Positions 1 to 10,600 of a DNA stretch of 42,878 nucleotides are shown here, in pieces. How positions within the stretch are numbered: position 1 is the first letter of the stretch; the number at the start of each line of letters is the position of its first letter. The position numbers were made by a program, and so were the translations under genes. Source of the DNA: an uncultured Flavobacteriales bacterium (lineage in GTDB: Bacteria > Bacteroidota > Bacteroidia > Flavobacteriales_D > Sanyastnellaceae); NCBI GenBank assembly GCA_937974555.1, contig CALJKR010000062.1, positions 1-42,878 on the forward strand, read 5' to 3'. The notes under the pieces were generated by a model. It ran no database searches. It was not told the origin of the DNA and saw only the letters and a list, made by a program, of their open reading frames with translations.

Positions 1-1334
1 TCCTTGGAGAGTTTCAATTCAATGTACCGTTGCTCTTCTTTTGCTTTGGACAATTGCTGGTTCAATAACAATCGTTCATTGCGTTGAGATTGGAGTTTGG
101 ATATCGTCGTCAATTCTTTGTTCCGAATTCGCAAAACCAATTCGGCTTTCTTGTTTTGCTTTTGTTCCAGTTCATTGAATATTTTAATCTTGAGCTGTTT
201 ACAAATAAGTTCTTCTTCCTTTACTTCACTGGATGATTGATCCGCCTTGTGCAAATCTCTTAGCAATTCATGAATCTCCAATTGCAAAGGCAAGTCATTG
301 ATCCTCTCGGCAAATTCAAGCGCTTTTTTGGCCTCAACCAGGGCAAAGGAGAGGAATCCTTTTTCACTATTGATTCTAGCGATTAACCCGTGACCGAGGG
401 ATTGAAGAAATACACTTTTTTCATTTTCAGCAAACTCAATGGAACGTTCCACCTCTATCAAGGCCAAATCCAAATTATTTGCAAGTATGTACACCTGCCC
501 CCGATCCAGATAAATCAAACATTTCCTAAAATCATCTTGTGGCGCATAAGTAATGGCCTTGTTGTAGTAAAACAAAGCCTCTTGATACAATTTCATATCA
601 GCAGAAATGTCTCCCAGTTTTTGATACAAATGCGCCAGGAAATTCATGTTGCTGAAAACTTCCTGAGAAACGATCAACTCCAAGCATTTCTTTTTTGCGG
701 TTTCAAACTGCCCGGTCTGCACCAAAAAATCAACTTCAATTTCCAGAATTTCTCCTTTTAAAATGGGGCTATCAATGTTTTTAAAGTCTCCCCTATTGAT
801 CAAAGATGAAATCTCTTTATACGCCAAATCATTGCGATCTAAACCAATGAGAGCTTTGGCCAGAAAGTAATATACGGAGGCAATTTCATTGATGGAAATA
901 CTGGATTCATATTTGGCTATCAGCTCATCACAAAGATCCACATTGCGGTCCCAGATTTCCATTTCATGCAAACACCTAACTTGGGCCAAGGCATTGGCAA
1001 AAAAAGGTGAGGCATTGTCTTCTTTGCTGTATTCCATTCCAATGATAGAATATTCTATCGCATCCAAATAACGGCCTTGTAAGCGATTCAACTCAGATAG
1101 CAAAGCACTGGCCCTGGCAATCAAATTATTTTGATTTTGTCTGTCCGCAAAGGCCAAAACACGCAACGCGTTTTCTTCAGAGGTATTCCATTTCTCTTGC
1201 CCAAACGCGTCATAAGCAACGGACATTTTCTTCTCCGCCCAATCCAAAGAATCCACTTTTTGGCTGATTGATTCCAATCCAAATACAAAAAGGAAGACCA
1301 ACAATAATCCAAAGTTTAATTTCATTTTCATCAT
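1..1334 (-). CDS. TPR-repeat protein with signal peptide and coiled coil (3' end off the contig)
   Basis: I translated this frame by hand. It is open from an ATG at 1334 (ATG-ATG-AAA-ATG) through the left edge, giving about 444 residues with no stop, so the C-terminus is missing. An N-terminal signal peptide ends near ESISQ (about residue 24). Helical TPR-like repeats follow, the clearest around residues 240-275 (LYQEALFYYNKAI). From about residue 370 the chain is charged and heptad-like (ELEQKQNKKAEL, NQQLSKAKEEQ), consistent with a coiled coil. In Bacteroidota this architecture often precedes a histidine kinase, LuxR/LytTR or cyclase output domain, but none is visible, so the function is unknown. 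The start lies 3 bp after the stop of the TonB-dependent receptor upstream, so the two are probably co-transcribed. ATGs at 1331 and 1325 are possible alternative starts; GAGGT sits just upstream. Confidence 0.75.
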   Translation of the reverse strand, partial: MMKMKLNFGLLLVFLFVFGLESISQKVDSLDWAEKKMSVAYDAFGQEKWNTSEENALRVLAFADRQNQNNLIARASALLSELNRLQGRYLDAIEYSIIGMEYSKEDNASPFFANALAQVRCLHEMEIWDRNVDLCDELIAKYESSISINEIASVYYFLAKALIGLDRNDLAYKEISSLINRGDFKNIDSPILKGEILEIEVDFLVQTGQFETAKKKCLELIVSQEVFSNMNFLAHLYQKLGDISADMKLYQEALFYYNKAITYAPQDDFRKCLIYLDRGQVYILANNLDLALIEVERSIEFAENEKSVFLQSLGHGLIARINSEKGFLSFALVEAKKALEFAERINDLPLQLEIHELLRDLHKADQSSSEVKEEELICKQLKIKIFNELEQKQNKKAELVLRIRNKELTTISKLQSQRNERLLLNQQLSKAKEEQRYIELKLSK

Positions 1335-1337
1335 ACC

Positions 1338-3323
1338 TCAGATCATTCTGTATTGCAGTGAAAAATTGATTTGACGACAAAACAAGGGCATAACATTCAA
1401 ATCGGTATCGGTAGCAGCACCAACGATAAATCGTTGATTAAAAATATTGGACAATGACAGTCGAAATTCTAAATTTTCATTTTTTAAAAATGTCTTTTGT
1501 AACCCGAGGTTGATCATGTATTGGTTGGGTTCCTCCCACTCCATGTTGAATTGTCGTTGATGAAAAGAAGACTGATAAATACCGGCTACTTGAAGTCGGG
1601 TTCCTTTGACCCACGCGCGCGACATTTGAATCGTATACCTTTGATTGGGCATTCCAAGATAAACCTTTGAATCTGTAATTGATTCTATTTGACTTAAATT
1701 AGAATTATTCAGCCTTCTGTAAATGTGACCACTCAATTTGACAACCGTCTTTTGATCCTTATAATAATATTTAAATCCTCCTCCTGATGTTCCACAAAAA
1801 GCTTGATTCATATAATTATCAATGCCTTGCGCAGGATCATAAACATAAACAATGGGTTGGCTAATGGCATTGTGAAAAAAGCATATTTCTCCACTATGCT
1901 TTACACCCCAATTGGTTCCAATCGAAAAATCAAAGACTCTAATAGTTTCGTGAACCAAATCATCGTCATACTGTAAATTCATATTTTGAATCGTAGGGAT
2001 TTTATACGATTCCACATACATGGCTTTTAAATAAATAGCACCAATAATCTTGGAATAAGAAACCCTGGGTGCAAATAAAAGATGAGTAAATGTGTTGTAC
2101 TCCACGCGGCCACCAAAATTGAACACACCAATTTTTGATCGATAAACACCCTCAGCAAAAGCGGCTGCATCATAAACATGCACGGAGGACTTTCCGTTGT
2201 ATTCAAAACTCATCCCGCGCATGATTATTTTACTAATTTGATGGTAGCCCTGAATACCGTAATCAATGGAAAACTTAGCATTGACCCGGGTTGAAATCCA
2301 AGCGGTTTGAATCAACTTATTGGAATGGGTATTGGTGTTCATTAAACTACTATCCGATGTATTGATATCCAACCAGGGCAATTGGTCAATGTATTGGGTA
2401 TGCAAACTCAACTGACTATTTTTAAATAGTTTTTTATCCCATTTGATATCTCCTCCAAAATGAGACATCATAACCGAATTCTGCTGATCAGAAATATTGT
2501 ATTGAAAATCACTAATAAACACGGTTGAAGTGAGTCTATTTTTCTTGAGCGAGATAAAAAAGTTATTACAATCCACTTGAGAACTATCCCCCCATGACAA
2601 TTGCTTCCCTCTGCCATAAGGCTGCAAAGCGGTTGATCGTAGAGAGTTGGTTGTATTTAAATGTATCGCCAATTGATAATTATTTTCTAAAACATAATTT
2701 CCCGCCATAGAAAGTGACTTTCGACTGGTATAGCCTTCACTGGCTGAATAGTCTACATTGACCCACGTTCCCATTCGTTCCTGCCTGTCTTTTAAAACGA
2801 TATTAATGACACCCAAAGCCGCAGTACCTCCATATTTTACAGAGCCTGTTCCAAGTGTAACTTCAATACGCTGAATGAATGACGTGGGCATGCGTCCACC
2901 TAAATTATAGGTCCCGTAATCTAAATCATTCACCGGATTTCCATTGACCATAACCAATACCTTTCCCTCTTGGGCCCATAGACCTCTCAAGCCAACTCCT
3001 ACTCCATCCTCCACATCACGCCCCAATGAGATCCCCGATATCATATTCAATACCTCTATCACATCCTTGGCTCCCATGGCCTGTATTTCATCTTGGGTAA
3101 TGATCTCCACATAGCCGGGAATTTCCCGTAAATCACGCAAACTGAAACTATTCAGTGTAGATATATCATTCTTAACAAATTGGGTAGTATCTAAATTGAA
3201 AAACGGGATGGTCTTTTCACGAATGCTAAGTGAATCCTCATCTTTCTGGGACCACATGGGCAAGGAATACAACCCGAAAAATAAAACGATTAACTTTAAA
3301 ATTCGCATAGACAAATTTAACAT
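1338..3323 (-). CDS. TonB-dependent outer-membrane receptor (plug plus beta-barrel)
   Basis: This 661-residue protein should be an outer-membrane active transporter of the TonB-dependent/colicin I receptor type; the ligand cannot be told from sequence. It has an N-terminal signal peptide ending around WSQ. A plug domain spans roughly residues 70-180: EIITQDEIQAMGAKDVIEVL, then GVGLRGL, VMVNGNPVND, then IQRIEVTLGTGSVKYGG and ALGVINIVL. The rest is aromatic-rich beta-barrel strand sequence ending in the C-terminal strand INFSLQYRMI. It lacks the N-terminal carboxypeptidase-like (CarbopepD) domain common in SusC-type receptors, and no SusD partner lies beside it, so polysaccharide uptake is not supported. 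It follows the rpoC terminator and is followed after 3 bp by the TPR protein. A second ATG at 3308 (MRILKLIVLFF) is an equally reasonable start. Confidence 0.88.
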   Translation of the reverse strand: MLNLSMRILKLIVLFFGLYSLPMWSQKDEDSLSIREKTIPFFNLDTTQFVKNDISTLNSFSLRDLREIPGYVEIITQDEIQAMGAKDVIEVLNMISGISLGRDVEDGVGVGLRGLWAQEGKVLVMVNGNPVNDLDYGTYNLGGRMPTSFIQRIEVTLGTGSVKYGGTAALGVINIVLKDRQERMGTWVNVDYSASEGYTSRKSLSMAGNYVLENNYQLAIHLNTTNSLRSTALQPYGRGKQLSWGDSSQVDCNNFFISLKKNRLTSTVFISDFQYNISDQQNSVMMSHFGGDIKWDKKLFKNSQLSLHTQYIDQLPWLDINTSDSSLMNTNTHSNKLIQTAWISTRVNAKFSIDYGIQGYHQISKIIMRGMSFEYNGKSSVHVYDAAAFAEGVYRSKIGVFNFGGRVEYNTFTHLLFAPRVSYSKIIGAIYLKAMYVESYKIPTIQNMNLQYDDDLVHETIRVFDFSIGTNWGVKHSGEICFFHNAISQPIVYVYDPAQGIDNYMNQAFCGTSGGGFKYYYKDQKTVVKLSGHIYRRLNNSNLSQIESITDSKVYLGMPNQRYTIQMSRAWVKGTRLQVAGIYQSSFHQRQFNMEWEEPNQYMINLGLQKTFLKNENLEFRLSLSNIFNQRFIVGAATDTDLNVMPLFCRQINFSLQYRMI

Positions 3324-3330
3324 CTAATAA

Positions 3331-3360
3331 AAAAAAATCCCCCTGGGTAAGGGGGATTTT
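3331..3360 (-). terminator. Rho-independent terminator of the rpoB-rpoC operon
   Basis: A 9-bp perfect stem (AAATCCCCC at 3335-3343 with GGGGGATTT at 3351-3359, loop of 7) is followed on the minus strand by a run of T. It lies 20 bp downstream of the rpoC stop, in the right orientation to end the ribosomal protein/RNA polymerase transcript. Confidence 0.9.
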
Positions 3361-3379
3361 ACTGACATAACTCAGAAAG

Positions 3380-6300
3380 TTATTGGGCTGTTGCCTCGCT
3401 TTCTTTTTTAGCAATCAAATCAACATACTCTTTGTTTGAACCAACAATCATCTTTTGGAATCTTCTCACCCCTGTTCCGGCTGGAATATGGTGACCCACG
3501 ATAACGTTTTCTTTCAAACCAATCAAGTAGTCTGTTTTTCCTTGAACCGCAGCTTCATTCAAAACTTTGGTTGTCTCTTGGAAGGATGCAGCTGAAATCC
3601 ATGACTCCGTTTGCAATGACGCACGGGTAATACCTTGCAACATTGGACGAGCCGTAGCGGTTACTGCTGGACGAGCTTCCATCTCCTTTTGATCATTGCG
3701 CTTCAAATTTGAATTCTCATCGCGCAACTGACGAACACTGATGATCTGACCAGGTAAATAACGATCACTTTCTCCTTGATCTAAAATGACCACTTTGTCA
3801 AACAACAAGTCATTTTCTTCCAAGAATTCAGCTTTATCAACTGATGTATTTTCCAAGAAACGTGTATCCCCTGCATCGGTAATCTCAACTTTACGCATCA
3901 TTTGACGAACAATAACTTCGAAATGCTTATCGTTGATTTTCACACCTTGCAATCGGTATACCTCTTGAATTTCATTTACCAAATACTCTTGAACCGCAGT
4001 TGGACCTTGAATGTCTAGGATGTCTCCAGGAGAGATCGCTCCGTCTGACAAAGGCATACCTGCACGAACAAAATCCTCAGACTGAACCAAGATATGCTTA
4101 GCCAATGGAATCAAGTATTTGTGCTCTTCACCTGTTCTAGATTTCACAGAAATCTCACGGTTACCACGCTTGATCTTACCATACTCAACGATACCATCGA
4201 TTTCAGAAACCACTGCAGGGTTAGATGGATTACGTGCTTCAAACAACTCGGTTACACGAGGAAGACCTCCGGTGATGTCACCACCACGACCGGCCATTCT
4301 TGGAATCTTAGCCAAGATTGTACCTTTGGTCAACTTCTGTCCGTCTTCGACGTTCAAGTGAGCGCCTACTGGCAATGAGTATACTTTAACAACCTCTTTG
4401 TTTCGAACAATCTCGATACTGGGGTTCTTCTTCTTGTCTTTGGTCTCAATGATAATCTTCTCAGAGAATCCTGTTTGTTCATCGACCTCTGTTTTAAAGG
4501 TAATTCCTTCTTCAACCGCGTCAAAATGAACCACTCCGTCTTCTTCTGTAACAATCACACTATTGAATGGGTCAAATTCGCAAAGTACATCACCTTTCTT
4601 AACGGTATCATTATGTTGAACCAACAATGTAGAACCATAAGGCAAGTTGATCGTCATGACAGTTGCTCCTGTCTTGTCATCAGAAATTTTCAATTCAGAT
4701 GAACGAGAAACAACGATGGTTTTTCCTTTATCGGTAACCACTGTACGCAACTCATCGATTTCAACAGTACCGCTGTATTTAGCACGAATATCACTATCGA
4801 TAGCGCTCGCTGAAGAAGCTCCCCCTGTGTGGAAGGTACGAAGTGTCAACTGTGTACCTGGCTCACCAATGGATTGCGCTGCAATAACTCCAGCTGCCAA
4901 ACCTTCTTGAACCATTTTACCGGTTGCCAAATCACGACCGTAACACTTGGCACAAACACCACGCTTACTTTCACAAGTCAACACAGAACGGATTTCTACT
5001 TCTTCGATTCCTGCATTCTCGATTGCATCGGCAATATCTTCGTCAATCTCTTGAGCACCTTCAACAATCAATTCTCCCGTTTCTGGATGGTAAACATCGT
5101 GAACACTCACACGACCCAATACTCGGTCACGCAAACTTTCTACAACTTCATCCGCTTTCTTCAAAGCTGAAGTTACCAATCCTCTCAATGTACCACAATC
5201 TACTTCGTGGATAATGACATCTTGTGCAACGTCAACCAAACGACGAGTCAAGTAACCAGCATCTGCTGTTTTCAAAGCCGTATCGGCCAAACCTTTACGA
5301 GCTCCGTGAGTAGAAATGAAATACTCTAAGATCGACAATCCTTCCTTGAAGTTAGCCAAGATTGGATTCTCAATCATATCCTGACCACCAGCAGCAGCGT
5401 TCTTTTGTGGCTTAGCCATCAATCCACGCATACCAGCCAACTGACGAATCTGTTCTTTAGAACCACGGGCTCCAGAATCAAACATCATGTAGATGCTGTT
5501 GAAACCTTGCTGGTCACTCTTCAAACGTTCCATCAAGATGTTGGTCAATCTTGAATTTGTATTGGTCCAAATATCAATAACCTGGTTGTAACGTTCGTTA
5601 TTGGTGATAAGACCCATGTTGTAGTTTTCAAATACCTCAGCTACTTTAGCTGTTGCATCTCCTACCAATTTATCCTTTTCAGCTGGGATAACTACATCAG
5701 ACAATTTGAAGGACAATCCGCCCTTGAACGCCCAATAGTAACCCAAATCTTTCATTGAATCCAAGAACTTCGCCGCACGAGCAACTCCAACTACTTTCAA
5801 GATATCACCGATGATATCACGCAAAGCTTTCTTGGTTAACAATTGATTGATAAAACCTACTTCTTTTGGAACAACCTCATTGAAAATTACACGACCACAA
5901 GTGGTTTCTACAATACTTGTATTTCCAGCGTAATCGGTCCAACGAACTTTGATGTTGGCATGTAAATCCAATTTGGCCTCGTTGAAAGCAATGATCACTT
6001 CCTCAGGTGAATAGAATGTCATTCCTTCACCCTTACATGGATGCTCTGGTGTTCCAACACGAGACTTGGTAATGTAATACAATCCCAATACCATGTCCTG
6101 AGAAGGAACGGTAACGGGAGCTCCGTTGGCTGGGTTCAAAATGTTATGTGATCCCAACATCAACATTTGGGCTTCCAAAATTGCGGCAGGTCCTAGTGGA
6201 ACGTGTACCGCCATCTGGTCACCATCAAAGTCAGCGTTGAATGCGGTACACACCAATGGATGCAACTGAATAGCCTTTCCTTCGATCAATTTCGGCTGAA

Positions 6301-7663
6301 ATGCTTGAATACCCAATCTGTGAAGGGTTGGTGCACGGTTCAAAAGAACGGGATGTCCTTTCAATACGTTTTCCAAAATATCCCAAACAATCGCTTCTTT
6401 CTTATCTACAATTTTCTTGGCTGACTTTACAGTCTTCACAATACCACGCTCAATCATCTTACGGATGATAAATGGCTTGAAAAGCTCCGCTGCCATATCC
6501 TTAGGCAAACCGCACTCGTGCAATTTCAATTCAGGTCCAACGACAATTACCGAACGAGCTGAATAGTCAACACGCTTACCCAAAAGGTTTTGACGGAAAC
6601 GACCTTGCTTACCTTTCAATGAATCTGACAAAGACTTCAATGGTCGGTTGCTTTCTGTTTTTACTGCAGACGATTTACGGCTGTTATCAAATAAAGAATC
6701 CACCGCCTCTTGCAACATTCGCTTTTCATTACGCAAAATCACATCTGGAGCTTTGATTTCAACCAAACGCTTCAAACGGTTGTTACGAATAATGACACGA
6801 CGGTACAAATCATTCAAATCTGAGGTTGCAAAACGACCGCCATCCAAAGGAACCAATGGACGCAATTCAGGTGGAATAACTGGAACTACACGAGTAATCA
6901 TCCACTCTGGCTTATTCACAATGCGGGTATTAGCATCACGGAAAGCCTCTACCACTTGTAGACGCTTTAAAGCCTCATTTTTTCTTTGCTGAGAAGTTTC
7001 AGTGCTTGCCTTGTGACGCAACTCGTAAGACAACTCATCCAAGTTGATACGTGAAAGCATTTCATGCAAAGCCTCAGCTCCCATTTTAGCAACAAACTTG
7101 TTGGGATCTTTGTCATCCAAATATTGGTTTTCTCTTGGAAGTTTTTCCATGATATCCATGTACTCTTCTTCAGTCAAGAAATCACCTTCTGCCAAAGTAT
7201 TGCCTTCTGCATTTGTTGCTGGACCCACATTGATTACAACGTAACGTTCGTAATAAATGATTTGATCCAATTTTTTGGTTGGCATTCCCAACAAGTACCC
7301 AATTTTATTGGGCAATGATCTGAAATACCAAATGTGAGCAACAGGAACAGTCAAAGAGATGTGTCCCATTCTTTCACGACGAACCTTTTTCTCGGTTACT
7401 TCTACACCACAACGATCACAAACGATGCCCTTGTAACGAATACGCTTGTATTTACCACAATGACATTCGTAATCCTTCACTGGACCAAAAATCTTTTCGC
7501 AAAACAAACCGTCACGTTCGGGTTTGTATGTACGATAGTTGATGGTCTCTGGTTTAAGAACCTCTCCCATCGAGCGACTCAAAATGTCCTCTGGAGAGGC
7601 CAAACTGATGGTTATCGATTTGAAATCGCTGGATTGTTTATTTACTTTTTTTGCTTGAAGCAT
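3380..7663 (-). CDS. rpoC: DNA-directed RNA polymerase subunit beta'
   Basis: This is the catalytic beta' subunit of RNA polymerase. The N-terminal zinc site CHCGKYKRIRYKGIVCDRCG lies at about residues 67-86. The active-site loop NADFDGDQM, whose three Asp residues hold the catalytic magnesium, is near residue 480. The second zinc site (CESKRGVCAKCYG) is near residue 900. The frame can be extended three codons upstream to a TTG at 7672, but the ATG at 7663 (MLQAKKVNKQSS) is the better start and gives 1427 residues, normal for Bacteroidota beta'. rpoB ends 31 bp upstream of this start, so the two are translated from one message. A strong terminator follows the gene. Confidence 0.98.
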   Translation of the reverse strand: MLQAKKVNKQSSDFKSITISLASPEDILSRSMGEVLKPETINYRTYKPERDGLFCEKIFGPVKDYECHCGKYKRIRYKGIVCDRCGVEVTEKKVRRERMGHISLTVPVAHIWYFRSLPNKIGYLLGMPTKKLDQIIYYERYVVINVGPATNAEGNTLAEGDFLTEEEYMDIMEKLPRENQYLDDKDPNKFVAKMGAEALHEMLSRINLDELSYELRHKASTETSQQRKNEALKRLQVVEAFRDANTRIVNKPEWMITRVVPVIPPELRPLVPLDGGRFATSDLNDLYRRVIIRNNRLKRLVEIKAPDVILRNEKRMLQEAVDSLFDNSRKSSAVKTESNRPLKSLSDSLKGKQGRFRQNLLGKRVDYSARSVIVVGPELKLHECGLPKDMAAELFKPFIIRKMIERGIVKTVKSAKKIVDKKEAIVWDILENVLKGHPVLLNRAPTLHRLGIQAFQPKLIEGKAIQLHPLVCTAFNADFDGDQMAVHVPLGPAAILEAQMLMLGSHNILNPANGAPVTVPSQDMVLGLYYITKSRVGTPEHPCKGEGMTFYSPEEVIIAFNEAKLDLHANIKVRWTDYAGNTSIVETTCGRVIFNEVVPKEVGFINQLLTKKALRDIIGDILKVVGVARAAKFLDSMKDLGYYWAFKGGLSFKLSDVVIPAEKDKLVGDATAKVAEVFENYNMGLITNNERYNQVIDIWTNTNSRLTNILMERLKSDQQGFNSIYMMFDSGARGSKEQIRQLAGMRGLMAKPQKNAAAGGQDMIENPILANFKEGLSILEYFISTHGARKGLADTALKTADAGYLTRRLVDVAQDVIIHEVDCGTLRGLVTSALKKADEVVESLRDRVLGRVSVHDVYHPETGELIVEGAQEIDEDIADAIENAGIEEVEIRSVLTCESKRGVCAKCYGRDLATGKMVQEGLAAGVIAAQSIGEPGTQLTLRTFHTGGASSASAIDSDIRAKYSGTVEIDELRTVVTDKGKTIVVSRSSELKISDDKTGATVMTINLPYGSTLLVQHNDTVKKGDVLCEFDPFNSVIVTEEDGVVHFDAVEEGITFKTEVDEQTGFSEKIIIETKDKKKNPSIEIVRNKEVVKVYSLPVGAHLNVEDGQKLTKGTILAKIPRMAGRGGDITGGLPRVTELFEARNPSNPAVVSEIDGIVEYGKIKRGNREISVKSRTGEEHKYLIPLAKHILVQSEDFVRAGMPLSDGAISPGDILDIQGPTAVQEYLVNEIQEVYRLQGVKINDKHFEVIVRQMMRKVEITDAGDTRFLENTSVDKAEFLEENDLLFDKVVILDQGESDRYLPGQIISVRQLRDENSNLKRNDQKEMEARPAVTATARPMLQGITRASLQTESWISAASFQETTKVLNEAAVQGKTDYLIGLKENVIVGHHIPAGTGVRRFQKMIVGSNKEYVDLIAKKESEATAQ

Positions 7664-7694
7664 CTTGTTCAATATAAAGTTAAACGCTTTCTAA

Positions 7695-10600
7695 TTAGTT
7701 GTTTGAATGAGTTGGATTCAATGTGATATTCAATCCTAAGCCGCGAAGCTCATGAAGCAATACATTGAATGACTCTGGAATTCCTGGTGTTGGCATATTC
7801 TCGCCTTTTACGATACACTCGTAAGACTTGGCTCTTCCCATTACGTCATCTGACTTAACAGTTAAGATCTCTTGAAGAATATTAGCAGCACCAAATGCTT
7901 CCAATGCCCATACCTCCATCTCACCAAAACGCTGACCACCAAACTGGGCCTTACCACCCAAAGGTTGCTGTGTAATCAACGAGTATGGTCCGATAGAACG
8001 CGCGTGCATCTTATCATCTACCATGTGGCTCAACTTGATCATGTATATCACACCAACAGTTGCTGGTTGCTCAAAACGCTCTCCAGTTCCACCATCATAT
8101 AGATAAGTCACACCATAGCGAGGTACGCCAGCTTCGTCTGTGTAAGAATTGATATCATCAAAACTTGCTCCGTCAAAGATGGGCGTTGCATATTTCTTAC
8201 CCAATTTCAAACCGGCCCAACCCAACACTGTTTCATAGATCTGACCCAAGTTCATACGAGAAGGTACCCCCAATGGATTCAATACGATATCCACTGTTGA
8301 ACCATCCGCCAAGAACGGCATGTCCTCATCTCTAACAATACGGGCAACGATACCTTTGTTACCGTGACGACCAGCCATCTTATCCCCTACTCTCAACTTA
8401 CGTTTTTGAGCAATGTATACTTTGGCCAATTTCACAATACCTGCTGGTAACTCATCTCCTACTGTCAATTGGAATTTCTTACGCTTGTATGATCCCAAAA
8501 GCTCGTTGAACTTCAAGTTGTAATTGTGAATAGCACGCTTGATCAAATCATTGGCGTGATCATCCTTGGTCCAACTGTCAGCATTTACAACACTGTAGTC
8601 AATGGTTGTCAATGCCTTAGCATTGAACTTGGTTCCTTTCTTGATTTGTTCTTCTTTGAAGTAGTTGAATACCCCTTGGCTCGGCATATCTTTTACCAAT
8701 GCCAACAACTTCTCAACCAAAATTCTCTTCAAATCAGCTACTTCTTTCTCATGCTCACGATCCAACTGATCTACTTGTGCTTTCTCAGTTGTTTTCAAAG
8801 CCTTCTTCTCTTTGATTTGTCTTTGGAACAATTTCTTGTCAATGACAACTCCTGTAGCTGCTGGTGGAACTTTCAATGAGGCATCCTTCACATCACCCGC
8901 TTTGTCACCAAAGATGGCACGCAAAAGTTTCTCTTCAGGTGTTGGATCAGTCTCTCCTTTTGGAGTGATTTTTCCAATCAAAATATCACCTTCTTTTACT
9001 TCGGCTCCAACACGGATAATTCCGTTCTCATCCAAATCTCTGGTTGCTTCTTCCGAAACGTTCGGAATATCAGAAGTCAATTCTTCTACTCCACGCTTGG
9101 TATCACGAACTTCAGTTGTGTACTCGTCAACGTGAATGGAAGTAAAGATATCCTCTCTTACAACTCGCTCAGAGATTACGATAGCATCCTCAAAGTTGTA
9201 ACCTTTCCATGGCATGAAAGCCACTTTCAAGTTTCTACCCAAGGCCAATTCCCCTTGACGTGTTCCATAACCTTCAACCAAAATTTGGCCTTCAGTTACT
9301 TTGTCACCTTTCATTACAATAGGACGAAGGTTGACACACATACTTTGGTTAGTCTTAGAGAATTTGCGGATATTGTAAGACTTTACTGCTGAGTCAAAGC
9401 TCACCAATTCATCTTCTTCATTGCGCTTGTAACGAATACGAACTTCGTTTGCATCAACAAATTCTACAACCCCTTCTCCTTCTGCAGTCAACAACACGCG
9501 AGAATCTTTGGCAACACGACCTTCTAAGCCTGTACCCACGATAGGCGCTTCTGGGCGCATCAATGGTACTGCTTGACGCATCATGTTAGATCCCATCAAT
9601 GCACGGTTGGCATCATCATGCTCCAAGAAAGGAATCAATGATGCGGCAATTGACGCAATTTGGTTTGGAGCAACGTCCATCAAACTCAAATCGGTTGGAG
9701 GAATGATTGGGAAATCACCTTCCAAACGAGCTTTTACTGTTGACGTCAGGAAATTACCTTTTTCGTCAACTTTTGCATTTGCCTGGGCAATTACTTTTGA
9801 ATCCTCATCTTCAGCTGTAAGATAAATAACTCCATTGTTATCCATTGAAGCCTTACCATTGACAACCTTTCTATAAGGAGTCTCGATAAATCCAAGACGA
9901 TTAATTTTTGCATAAACACACAACGAAGAAATCAAACCGATGTTCGGTCCTTCTGGTGTCTCAATGGTACATAAACGACCATAGTGGGTATAGTGAACGT
10001 CACGAACTTCGAATCCTGCACGCTCTCTTGAAAGACCACCGGGTCCAAGGGCAGACATACGACGCTTGTGTGTTACTTCCGACAATGGATTGGTTTGATC
10101 CATGAACTGAGACAACTGATTGGTTCCAAAGAATGAGTTAATAACAGAACTCAAAGTCTTGGCATTAATCAAATCGATAGGAGTAAATACCTCGTTGTCA
10201 CGAACGTTCATTCTTTCACGAATCGTTCTGGCCATACGAGCCAAACCAACAGCAAATTGGTTGTACAATTGCTCACCCACAGTACGAACACGACGATTTG
10301 ACAAGTGATCGATATCGTCCACATCAGCCTTAGAATTAACCAACTCAATCAAATAAGTAATGATTGACATGATATCTTCTTTGGTAAGCGTACGTTGGTT
10401 GGAGTCGATACTCAATCCCAACTTACGGTTGATACGGAAACGGCCTACTTCACCCAAATCATAACGTTGCTCTGAGAAGAACAACTTATCAATTACAGAA
10501 CGAGCGGTTTCCAAATCTGGTGGCTCCGCGTTTCTTAATTGACGATAGATATATTCAACTGCCTCTTTTTCAGAGTTCGTTGTATCTTTTTGCAAAGTGT

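Noticed and set aside
390..1312. Short frames on both strands over the TPR gene
   Set aside because: The continuous 444-codon minus-strand frame accounts for the region; the others lack any family pattern.
3306..3319. TAAATTTG as the promoter of the first TonB-dependent receptor
   Set aside because: It is only 3 bp before an ATG and its -33 region is the rpoC terminator stem, so the fit is poor.
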